Shown here in pieces: positions 55,483 through 64,000 of a stretch of 64,000 nt of DNA (position 1 is the stretch's first letter; each line of letters opens with the position of its first letter). The DNA is from Lichtheimia corymbifera B2541 (lineage: Eukaryota; Mucoromycota; Mucoromycetes; Mucorales; Lichtheimiaceae): assembly GCA_000697475.1 (NCBI GenBank), contig JNEU01000770.1, forward strand, positions 35,886 through 99,885, written 5' to 3'. The position numbers were made by a program, and so were the translations under genes. The notes under the pieces were generated by a model that did no database searches, was not told the origin of the DNA, and saw only the letters and a program-made list of their open reading frames with translations.

Positions 55483-57197
55483 TTAATTTGCTTCTGCTTC
55501 CAACACGGTACCACGCTTGATCTTGCCCCAACCGATAAGACTAAAATAATAAAGACATCTCATGAGTTACCTACATACATATATATATCCACCGAAACCA
55601 CTTACCGCCAATGCTTTTCAATCTTTCTAGACAAAGCAACCTTATCTCCAACCTCGGTACAAGTAGGACCCGTAAGCACAATCTTGGCCAAATCAGCCTT
55701 GACACCAACCACACGGCCACCAGTAGATACTGAACCAATATTGACAAGTAGCAATTCACCCTTGGATAACTTGGCAACCTTGGCTTGTTTCTTGTCATCC
55801 GTCTTGACACCGAGCAATCGACGCAACAAAAAGTATGAGATTTCCAATTCAGTGTAAATGGATGGGAGAGTGCCAGGGTAACCAAGCACTTGACCGACAA
55901 GACGATCACCACGGCACAAAGTAGGATCCATTTGTGTACCAACACCTGTGTATATATCATGCATGAATTAGTATGCTTGAGTACTTTAGATGATCCTTCT
56001 TTTGCAAATCTTACCAATCAAACCACCAGGAACAGCAAACTCAAGCTTGTTGGTTTCAGCAGCAAGTGTTAAAATCTTGCTGAGAATAGGACGTGCACGG
56101 ATCTTGCCTTCTTGATCCTTGACAATGACACCAGGACGCACTTCAATTTCATCGCCAACCTTGAGAACACCTTTGAGAATGGAACCACCGGCAACACCAC
56201 CTTGAAGCTGAGAGATGTCGGCACCAGGCTTGTTGATATCAAATGAACGAATCACGATAAGACGAGGGCTGGATTCAAAATCACGCACTGGAACAGGGAT
56301 CTTTTTGGTGATATATTCGTTGATGGCGTCAATGTTGTATTTGAGTTGTGCAGAAATTGGGATCACAGGAGCACCATCAGCCACAGTACCTTTATAATAA
56401 TATCATTCATTAGTCATCATCATCATCATCCTTGTCCTTTTTCTATATCGTATACGTTACCCTTGACGAATGCGAGAATATCAGCATGTTGTTCTTGAGC
56501 AGCCTTTTCCTTGACAAGATCGACCTTGTTTTGGAGGATGATGACGTGTTTGAGCTTCATGATTTCAATAGCTGCCAAATGTTCTGAAGTCTGTGGTTGA
56601 GGACAGGATTCGTTGCCGGCGATCAACAAGAGTGCAGCATCCATGACTGCAGCACCTGATAACATGGTAGTCATCAAAATGTCGTGACCAGGACAATCGA
56701 CAAAAGACACGTGACGCACAAGACGATATGTACCACCACAGCCAGGTCGTTCGCATGGGGGATTATCCTCCTTTGAAGAGCCGTATGATCGATAGCAACC
56801 AGGTCGAGGACACTCGGGATTGTCGCACTTGTAGATCTTTGCATTGGCGTAACCGAGCTTGATTGTAATATTACGTTCCATTTCGTTCTTGAAACGCACA
56901 GTCTATATACAAAGCTAATAAGATCTCTCGTTCCACTTTTGACGCGTGTCTCATCTCGTTGTCATGCTGCTGACCTGCACACCGGAAATAGCCTTGACGA
57001 CCGTTGATTTACCGTGTGCTACGTGGCCAATCGTACCTATAGTTGTGTTGAACGTTTAATAAAAAAGACCATGGTTTCCTTCCAAGTGCGATCCTACCAA
57101 TGTTAATGGTGGCCTGCTTTGAAATGACTTCAGGCGAAAGCGGTGTAAGCTTTGTAACATCAACTTGTACAGGCTGGGGTTGTTCGGCGACTGCCAT
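55483..57197 (-). CDS. GCD11: Translation initiation factor eIF2 subunit gamma (Gcd11)
   Basis: Six exons (57197-57098, 57036-56975, 56902-56461, 56389-56015, 55945-55606, 55540-55483) give 458 residues. eIF2-gamma is the GTPase that carries initiator Met-tRNA to the 40S subunit. Seen: the P-loop GHVAHGKST, switch 1 region [13 protein letters not shown], the zinc-ribbon insert (CDNPEC, GCYRSYG, CERPGC), DCPGHD, the NKVD base-recognition motif, SAQLKYNID and the beta-barrel domains II/III ([30 protein letters not shown]). The C-terminus ends [17 protein letters not shown]. All introns are GT-AG in frame. Confidence 0.96.
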
Positions 57198-57457
57198 GGT
57201 GAAGAGAGTTGTGGGTAAAGGAGTTGAAAAAACATAAGCCAAGTTTGTTGCACTCTTTGAACAGTCACTGGCTGTGCCCGTGCCTCCTCCTCCCTCCTCC
57301 CTCCTCCTCGTCGCGCAGCAAATGACTCATGAAATATAATGATCCACATGATTAAATCTCCCATGATGATAGATAAAACACCTTATTTATGAGAATGGTA
57401 CCATGAAACAAATGCCAATAATATGTATATATAGTGAAATGGATGCTACTCTATCTA

Positions 57458-59226
57458 TCATGCCTGATATATTCTCAACTTTTTATCTTCACCACCGCTA
57501 AGAATATGCTTGCCATTCCAGTCAACAGCGTACACCTTGTCACTTTCTTGATGATCCTCGTCATTAAGGGTGTAAAGTGGTCCCTTGCTTCGGATGTCCC
57601 ATACGCGTACAGTGCCATCATATGAACCAGAACACAGAGAATATTCGGAAGAAGGCGACCATGAAACAGACGACACCCAACCCAAATGGCCACGCAATGT
57701 CATTTTGACGTTTGTTCCCTCTATTCCATGAAATGAGTCCCGTTGTCTCATACCAGGTTTGCACACACATACCTTCTGTTCGTGGATCCCAAAGACGCAA
57801 ACTGTTGTCCGAATGACCAGTAGCTATTAAGCGAGATAGACCCGAGTAATCCACATCAATCACCACCTTTTCGCAGTTCTATAAATGGATTGAATCAGTA
57901 ATTGAGTAGAAAAAATGGATCCCCCAATTGATGTATCTACCTTGGTAACCAAGTTGACTTGTTGTTCCACATCCCACGATCGGATTGAATGATCCCAACC
58001 ACCGGTATACACGATATTTGCATCATTGGCATCGTAGGCCACCGCATTCACTGCACCGACATGTCCTTCCAAGGTGATAGCTCGAGACTATTCATAGCTG
58101 TGAGTAACGACCCATAATGGAAAAAGAAGCAGTATTCATTGTACCTTGATCTTACGACCTTCTTTTGGAGTTGTTTTCCGCTGCTTGGTGGATTGCGAGG
58201 ATTCGTGCATTGTCTCATCTTGTACTGGGATCGATGTTGTCCAAACCTTGACCGTACCATCCGATGATGCACTTGCCAACTATATCGAATGCATGAATAT
58301 CCCATGAATATTATAGTACAAAGCAACATACATATTCTCCTTTTGGATCCACTGCAATCGATTCCACCGAGCCCTTGTGACCCTTGCATTCAAATAAACA
58401 TTGTTGTGTGCCATCGACGTTTGAATACTATAACAGCGTTAATCCATATTCCCAATAAGGCAGATGACCAAATTACCTTCCACGCAAGAATGCTGTGATC
58501 AAGGGAACCAGAGTATGCGATTACTTGCTCAGATGCTTGATTGGAAAGGTTGTCAATATAGTGTCGTCAAGGGGATTGTGGATGAAAGTAAAAGCTTACC
58601 ATCAGCATGTGCAAATGCAACGCTCTTGACAGCATTGCTGTGGCCTTGAAATGTTGTCACACATTCACCAGACGAATTCCATAAGCGAGTCATGCCATCG
58701 TAAGATCCTGTCAAGAATAAACTAAAAGACTCGAATGTTAATGGATATGCCAAAAAAAAGCCTATCTCCCAATAACCTTACCCATCTTTTCCTTTGACAG
58801 AGCTAATCCAATCATCATGTTGAAATGCTGCAATAGACGTAGGTGGAAGCATAGACTCGACATATTCAATGGTCAGCGTGTTTTCCTATACACAAAGGAT
58901 TAGTGTACCTTTGATATGACTCGACCAGACCTCTTGCTTACCGTTGACAAGCGATTGGCAGTGAGGTATTCAGCAATGCTGGTCTTGAGGATCTGTTCGT
59001 CGATAAAGAATTCAAAAGGGATCGGTTTTTCTATGAAGGAGTTGAGTGGGTGGAAAACAACGCGATCCAAGCGATCGATCCTACCGTTGCCTAGCAAGTT
59101 GTTGACAATCTCGGAGAGACCGTAGCGTCTGAAACTGGAGGGAACCAGAATGGCCGCATCGTTGATTGCGTACTGTGGTTGACGACTGACGAAACGCACT
59201 TGTACTTGTTCTTGGTCGACGTCCAT
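57458..59226 (-). CDS. YTM1: Ribosome biogenesis WD-repeat protein Ytm1 (WDR12)
   Basis: Nine exons (59226-58942, 58885-58782, 58721-58600, 58535-58477, 58427-58332, 58279-58145, 58087-57941, 57878-57773, 57720-57458) give 438 residues. An N-terminal NLE/UBL domain (VQVRFVSRQPQYAINDAAIL, YGLSEIVNNLLG) precedes a seven-bladed WD40 propeller (LTGSYDGMTRLWN, GSLDHSILAWK, SASSDGTVKVW, TGGWDHSIRSWD, TGHSDNSLRLWD, SGSYDGTVRVWD, SGGEDKKLRIY). Ytm1 forms the Nop7-Erb1-Ytm1 complex in the nucleolus; its UBL domain is pulled by Rea1 to release the complex from pre-60S particles. A basic loop (STKQRKTTPKEGRKIK) sits between blades. All introns are GT-AG. Confidence 0.95.
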
Positions 59227-59587
59227 GGTTGAAAGAAGGAAGAAAATTTGCAGCTCGATTTGGCTGACACCAGCTGTAATATCGGCAACTCAACTCTTTT
59301 GAGACCGCCATGTAGCTACCTCAACGCATGCATCGATCATACTCGTATCAAAAATGAACACAATGCACCCAATTCTTATTTCATTATGATGTTATCCCTC
59401 TCCATCAAGTCATAAATGTCTTTTGTTCGGTGGTCTTTGTGCCGCTAATGAGTCTTGCCATATCCACCAGCTTTCATAATACAAGTCAATTTCATGTCAA
59501 TGAAGCTAGAATGGCCATGACACCCACATCCATTTTAATCCTTGCATTCAAAAACATCTACAATTCAAGGTGTCCCTCCCCAAACCC
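59227..59587. other. Upstream flank of YTM1
   Basis: No gene or repeat is recognised. A minus-strand frame at 59848-59588 (MPKGSRSSSSTQ start, 86 codons) lies just beyond it; it could be an extra exon or small gene, but no splice that keeps frame with the neighbouring gene was found. Confidence 0.3.
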
Positions 59588-59875
59588 CTACTCCATAAAA
59601 GCAAATGATAGATAGCTTTTACCACCGCAATCCTGAAGCTGTTGTATGTAATAACGAGATTTCCAATATGCACGAGTTGATACTGTACTCACCGCGTTGC
59701 CAGCGATCATACTGCTAGACGCCGTATAGTGATCAAATGCATTAGTGATCAACGTATAGGTTATATCATAATTATGGGACATAATGAGCACAGTTGAAAA
59801 GTTATATTTTATTTGAGTACTAGATGATGACCTTGATCCTTTAGGCATGGTCTCGACCGAGAAGATTCTATTCCA

Positions 59876-60886
59876 TTACAATACTCTCAAGTTAACTTGC
59901 TGCATCCAAATCAGAATCAATATACATACCACTTTCTTCTCTAGACTTTCTTCTTCTTTTAAGATGGCTTTAGGTCTAAAGTCCTTCAGCATCACATCAC
60001 CTGGGCTTGCACGCCTATAAAAAGGCGCTTTGACCTTTTGGTAGGCCCTGACCAACGTAAGGACTTGTTCAACGATAGATGAATCGATGGACAGAGCCAT
60101 TTGCGAGTTCATCTGGCCATTGACGCCTCTCGCCTTTTCCCTGGCCTGTCTTAAAGAAGAATGGATATCCTGGGATAAACCGGTATGCTTGGCTCGGGTG
60201 TATGCAGCCATGGCTGGAAGAAAAAAATCATCCAAGAATTCTTCGTGCAGGTCACTGCAGAAGCGCATGCGAGCTTTGCCCGCCTCCATTGCATTTTCGA
60301 ATGCGTTGGGGAATGCTACAATTAGCTAAAGTAATCCTGTATTAGATAATAGGAAAAGGAACCAAGCCAAAACCCAACATACATCCATGGATAATGCAGC
60401 ATATCCAAAGCGACCCAACTTAAAATGAGGAATATCACTTAGATCAGGAGTCTGATTCTGCCCACGATATCCCGGGACCCGCATTTTGACACCAGTACGT
60501 TGCGTAAACCCATCACTGGCAACAGGTGTCATTGTCAGCATCATGGGACCTTGTAATATAGGCCATTGATGTGTCCAAGCAATGATCGAATCAGCATCAA
60601 CGAAGGCACCTAAGCAAGAGGTAGAAGAAAAAGCAAGAAAATCAGATACCTTTCACGCTCAGGAACAAGGGGACAAGCTGAATTACCTCCGCCAGCAGCA
60701 CGCAAAGCAGTAGACAGATTGGAGTCGATACTAAACTCTGCCGCAATCCCGCAATGGGCAAGAGCATGTTTAATTGCTCGTAGGGTATTGTTGTTATCTA
60801 TAAGGAGTAAGATTGAGTAAAAGTAGAAGAAAGTACAATTTCAAATACATACCTGGGTTCTTGCTGTTGATCCGCCTCATATGCAT
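59876..60886 (-). CDS. Multi-exon hypothetical protein, unrecognised
   Basis: Four exons (60886-60853, 60797-60687, 60609-60383, 60325-59876) in one consistent frame give 273 residues. The strong splice signals and unbroken frame across three introns argue for a real gene. Segments include IKHALAHCGIAAEF, DADSIIAWTHQWPILQG, FKLGRFGYAALSMD and a helical EKARGVNGQMNSQMALS region. I do not recognise the family. The start is uncertain: the ATG at 60886 fits the phase of exon 2, whereas the ATG at 60909 leads to a stop after splicing. The 3' end may be longer, since a GTATGT donor lies shortly before the stop. It borders a repeat-rich region, so a transposon-derived origin is possible. Confidence 0.5.
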
Positions 60887-60909
60887 CTGATTCCTCAGAA
60901 GATGCCATT

Positions 60910-61385
60910 GTGCCAGAAATGGGGATTATCCTAACCAACATCTTGTTGCTAGGCAACTACGACTTTTTTTTTCCCAATGGATGCAAGTTAAAAAAAAAAA
61001 AAGCTAAATAGGCTATGGATTGATTTCTACTTACCAGCTCCATCATCGGCATACGATGGCGCTTGAGGCATTACAGCGACCCTACGAGACGTGCGGGCAC
61101 GATTGCCATTGGGGCATCATTAATAGACGATCAATATCACTGCGAAAGGACACCGCAGTCTACCACGAGTTGGTGCTGATGAAGAGTAAATAGGATACTG
61201 TGCTAATAAAGCAAGGGGTGGAGTACGACAAGCTTGCACAAACCAAAAAATAGTTTACCATGATTTCACGACCAGAGAAGATCGTTGCTAAAGTCGTCCG
61301 CGTTACGATTAGCAGAAGCAGAGTAGAAGGGGATAAGGTTGATATTCTAAATGATCATCACGACTTCCAGCTTTTCCGCTCGAAG
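60910..61385. other. Stretch between hypothetical gene and repeats
   Basis: It holds two homopolymer A/T tracts (near 60965 and 60992) and a minus-strand ATG frame ending in a GTAAGT donor near 61035 (MPQAPSYADD start), possibly an upstream exon. No complete gene is seen. Confidence 0.3.
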
Positions 61386-61389
61386 CTTA

Positions 61390-61960
61390 TTTTCCCTCCC
61401 CTCCATACGCTTCGCAACGCGTTATCTCTACCATGGTCAACCGATCGACAAGTTGTGTACGATTCAGCTCCTTCTCCCCATCATTCCAAGCCCACGATTG
61501 CTTTGAACCGACACGATTCGACTGAATGGCACGTCCATGGCGAGTACTGGCACTATTACAACGCGCTTTTTGTGTAACACCACACACCCACTTGCTCCTT
61601 TTTACAACACTCGTTGCCATTGCAACAGCTGTCATTAGCTTCGTCTTCTGTTGATCGCCTTGACCCTGTAGTGTGGATACACCAGTTTTCCACACAGCTT
61701 TATTTTATACAAGCGACAAGCAGTACACGTCAAACACGTTCTTTGGTTATTGCTTTACTGGATGGACAAGGTACAGTGTTTGGCAGACACCATAGAGATG
61801 GATGGAAGGGATATACTACAACAGAAAGGGCTCACGCTTTTATTTGTCAAGGCAAAACGATTGGGTGCATGTGCGTCTATATACCATGAAGATGGAGATC
61901 GTATGGTTCATTTTCATATGAACGGACGGCAGGAAGCTGATGAAGGTTCTCTTTAATTTC
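61390..61960 (+). repeat. ORF-bearing duplicated unit, copy 1
   Basis: Matches 63230-63925. Shared landmarks are GATCGACAAGTTGTG or CGATCTACAAGCTGCG, CCATGGCGAGT, TGTCATTAGCTTCGTCTTCT, and a 3' part whose translation (LDGQGTVFGRHHRDGWKGY, then AHAFICQGK) is conserved with copy 2 (LHEQGKLFGRHHGDGWNGY, AHSFICQGK). Both copies end in a stop soon after EDGDR-V. Confidence 0.7.
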
Positions 61961-61989
61961 AGGGCAGTGTCTGTCAGGCCTTCCACTTT

Positions 61990-62480
61990 CCACTTTATCT
62001 TCTGCTCCTCTCATTCTCAACTGCTGGCCCATTTCAGTAAAACTACCAACTACGAATGATTGCTCTGCTTCAACCCATCATGTCAACCCTACAACTGTTT
62101 TGATACGGCTGAATGACAAGTCCATGGCGTGTGCACCCCATCACTACAACACCCGCGTTGCTTGGCAACACTCCACCTTCTCTGTACAATCCTCTACACC
62201 ATCAAACATAACAGCGATCATTCCAGCAGTTGCTATCACCAAGGCCTTCACTCCAGCGTTAACAGTCTTGTCACTCTACTACAACACACGCTCTTGCGCA
62301 TTTCTCTGCCGCGACCCGACGTAGCAGCTGTTGTTATTCCATTGTGTCAAGTTACTGCACCTACTTGCTTTGATACATACGGATTCGAATGGATGGGGCA
62401 CCATGTCAGCTATCAAACTCACCGCAATACAAGCAATCTTTCACCACCACGCTTTTCAACTCGCCCCACTTGACATGTTC
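61990..62480 (+). repeat. Composite dispersed repeat, copy 4, middle segment
   Basis: Matches 40560-41050: CTGCTTCAACCCATCATGTC, CATTCCAGCAGTTGCTATCA, ACTACAACACACGCTCTTGC. It continues into a GATACATACGGATT-GAATGGATGGGG stretch also found (minus strand) at about 9205-9235. No monomer array or tail segment accompanies it. Confidence 0.65.
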
Positions 62481-62514
62481 AACCCGATCTACAAGCTGCG
62501 TGCAATTGACCCGC

Positions 62515-62790
62515 TTCTAATATATAGGTTGTCAGCCCACGCCTGCTTAAAATAAGGTTTGAGCCCACGTTTTGTCAGAATTCAGATAGTGAAGCCCACG
62601 CACCTAAGCCCACGCTTTGTCAGAATTCAGATAGTGCCCATGTCGGAGTCATATGGAGCCCACGCCTTGTCAGAATTCAGATAGTGTCCATGTCGGAGTC
62701 ATCGATCCTCACACCAAGCCCATGCACAAAAGCCCACGCCTAATATATAGATTGTCTATAGTCGCGGGCTTAAAATAAGGTTTTTATAGT
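62515..62790. repeat. Short tandem repeat block with GCCCACGC units
   Basis: Three units of about 31 bp (AGCCCACG-TTGTCAG plus AATTCAGATAGTG) start near 62561, 62606 and 62656. Two of them are followed by CCATGTCGGAGTCAT. The block is bracketed by two near-copies of CTAATATATAG-TTGTC and CTTAAAATAAGGTTT (62517-62560 and 62739-62783). Confidence 0.75.
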
Positions 62791-63229
62791 CGCCCGACGC
62801 ACATTCAGAATTCTGTATGGGAGGGACACCGGCTTTTACAACACATTTTCTTTCTCTTTCTCGTTCCTATTCCTTGAAAACATCATCATTATTACATACC
62901 ATCGACACCTGGGTAGATTCATCTCACTGGTTGTATTTCAAATGCACACTTTCGATCATGCAATACGCGACATTAACATGAGCAAACGGCTGTGATGGCT
63001 CTGTAGGTATATAAATCATGCAATCGAGATTGAGTCCAAAATGAACGCTGACGGTTATATTTGATAGACAACATGTAACAACACTCGAGATCAGGTTGAG
63101 ATGAGCACCGAGATGCACGTGGTATGCTGCAAGTGTGTGTCGTCATGGTAACCCTGTCAAACGCCTCTCAATTTTCGTCCCTCTTCCGCTTGCATCTTTT
63201 TTTCTTTTATCCTTTATGCCTCTCAACAT
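62791..63229. other. Unique stretch between repeats
   Basis: No gene or known repeat is recognised between the tandem block and the second duplicated unit. Confidence 0.3.
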
Positions 63230-63925
63230 GTTCAGCTTTACCATGTTCAACCCGATCTACAAGCTGCGTGCAATTGACCCGCTTCTCACCACCATGGCAA
63301 GCCCAGGATTGCTTTGATCTAGTCCGATTCAACTGACCACCAAGTCCATGGCGAGTGCAGACACTATTACAGCACACCCTTTGTTTGCCATCACACACCC
63401 ACTTGCTCTTTTCTACAACTCTCGTTGCTCTCAATGCCAACTGCATCAGCCGTCATTAGCTTCGTCTTCTGGAATCGTGCTCTTTATTCGACACAGACTG
63501 GGATTATTATACAACCAACAAGAAGTATATGCCAAACGCAAGGCCATGGCGAGAGCAGACGCTATTACAACACGCTCTGTTGACACCACTCACCCACTCT
63601 TTTCTACAACGCTCATTGTTCTCAATGCCAACTGCAGCAACCGTCATTAGCTTTGTCTTCTTTTCGCCGTCTTGAATCGTGCTCTTTATTTGACACAGGA
63701 TTGGTCTATTATACAACTACAAGCAGCATACGTCAAACGGGTTCTCTGGCTATCGATATACTGCACGAACAAGGTAAATTGTTTGGCAGGCACCATGGTG
63801 ATGGATGGAATGGATATACAACCATAGCAAAGGCTCACTCTTTTATTTGTCAAGGCAAAGGATTGGATGCAGGCGTGTCTTTTTATCATGAAGATGGAGA
63901 TCGGGTGGTTCTTTTCTAGATGGAT
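63230..63925 (+). repeat. ORF-bearing duplicated unit, copy 2 with internal tandem duplication
   Basis: Matches 61390-61960. The stretch CCATGGCGAG(T/A)GCAGAC-CTATTACA occurs twice, at about 63348 and 63544, so the first part is duplicated in tandem with a period near 195 bp. The 3' part keeps the FGRHHGDGWNGY-coding sequence and ends with a stop at 63919. Confidence 0.7.
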
Positions 63926-64000
63926 CGAAGGCTTTGACTTGGTGATGGATGGATCGCTTGTTTTTCAAAGGAACAGACGGTGTAAATCGGATGACACAGG

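Noticed and set aside
59588..59848. 86-codon minus-strand frame starting MPKGSRSSSS, considered as last exon of the unrecognised gene
   Set aside because: No GT-AG pair joins it in frame to the exon ending near 59880; it could be a separate small gene, but nothing else supports that.
1..64000. tRNA, rRNA or CRISPR features
   Set aside because: I saw no cloverleaf with box A/B elements, no rRNA blocks and no regular spacer arrays. A covariance-model scan would be needed to exclude a tRNA.

Overview
The window is nuclear DNA of an intron-rich fungus. Genes carry many short introns (about 45-90 nt) with GTAAGT/GTATGT donors. The gene set is that of a filamentous fungus: a chitin synthase-like protein ending in a DEK-C domain, a Cdc3-type septin, kexin, SAGA subunit Ada3, a Pho85-type cyclin and mitochondrial acetyl-CoA hydrolase. 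Compact genes, pyrimidine-rich leaders and gene style suggest an early-diverging fungus, most likely Mucoromycota; this placement is inference.

Layout. 0-8 kb: 3' part of a biotin-dependent carboxylase, a proline-rich basic protein, ADA3 (8 exons, minus) and mitochondrial ribosomal protein uL22m. 8.6-10.9 kb: a composite non-genic repeat (minus). 11-17 kb: a small secreted proline-rich protein, a copper amine oxidase and a beta-lactamase-like serine hydrolase. 17-19.6 kb: repeats only, namely a 43-bp tandem repeat, an inverted duplication, a long hairpin and a foldback element. 19.9-27 kb: a coiled-coil protein, KEX2 and a second beta-lactamase-like hydrolase. 27.5-40 kb: a small predicted gene, septin CDC3, hexokinase, a secreted GH25 lysozyme-like protein, an F-box protein and a 15-exon patatin/Tgl-family protein. 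40-44 kb: second and third copies of the composite repeat plus a second foldback element. 44.4-61 kb: ACH1, a Pcl-like cyclin, a large chitin synthase-like protein, a small coiled-coil protein, eIF2-gamma (GCD11), YTM1 and one unrecognised gene. 61.3-64 kb: further repeat copies, a tandem repeat and a duplicated ORF-bearing unit.

The genes are mostly unrelated housekeeping functions rather than a cluster. Ytm1 and uL22m serve ribosome assembly or function, eIF2-gamma serves initiation, and Kex2, the GH25 protein and the small secreted protein belong to the secretory route. Hexokinase, ACH1 and the carboxylase are metabolic.

Most notable: (i) the Tgl-family protein has lost both residues of the patatin Ser-Asp dyad while its fold landmarks and 15-exon frame are intact, and one of its exons is only 8 nt; (ii) the chitin synthase-like protein has altered EDR and QxxRW motifs; (iii) two GC-AG introns are required by frame; (iv) a four-codon uORF overlaps the hexokinase start codon; (v) a composite repeat family is built from degenerate monomers spaced about 155-195 bp, which also form the arms of foldback elements. 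All exon boundaries were read by eye from splice signals, frame and family similarity.
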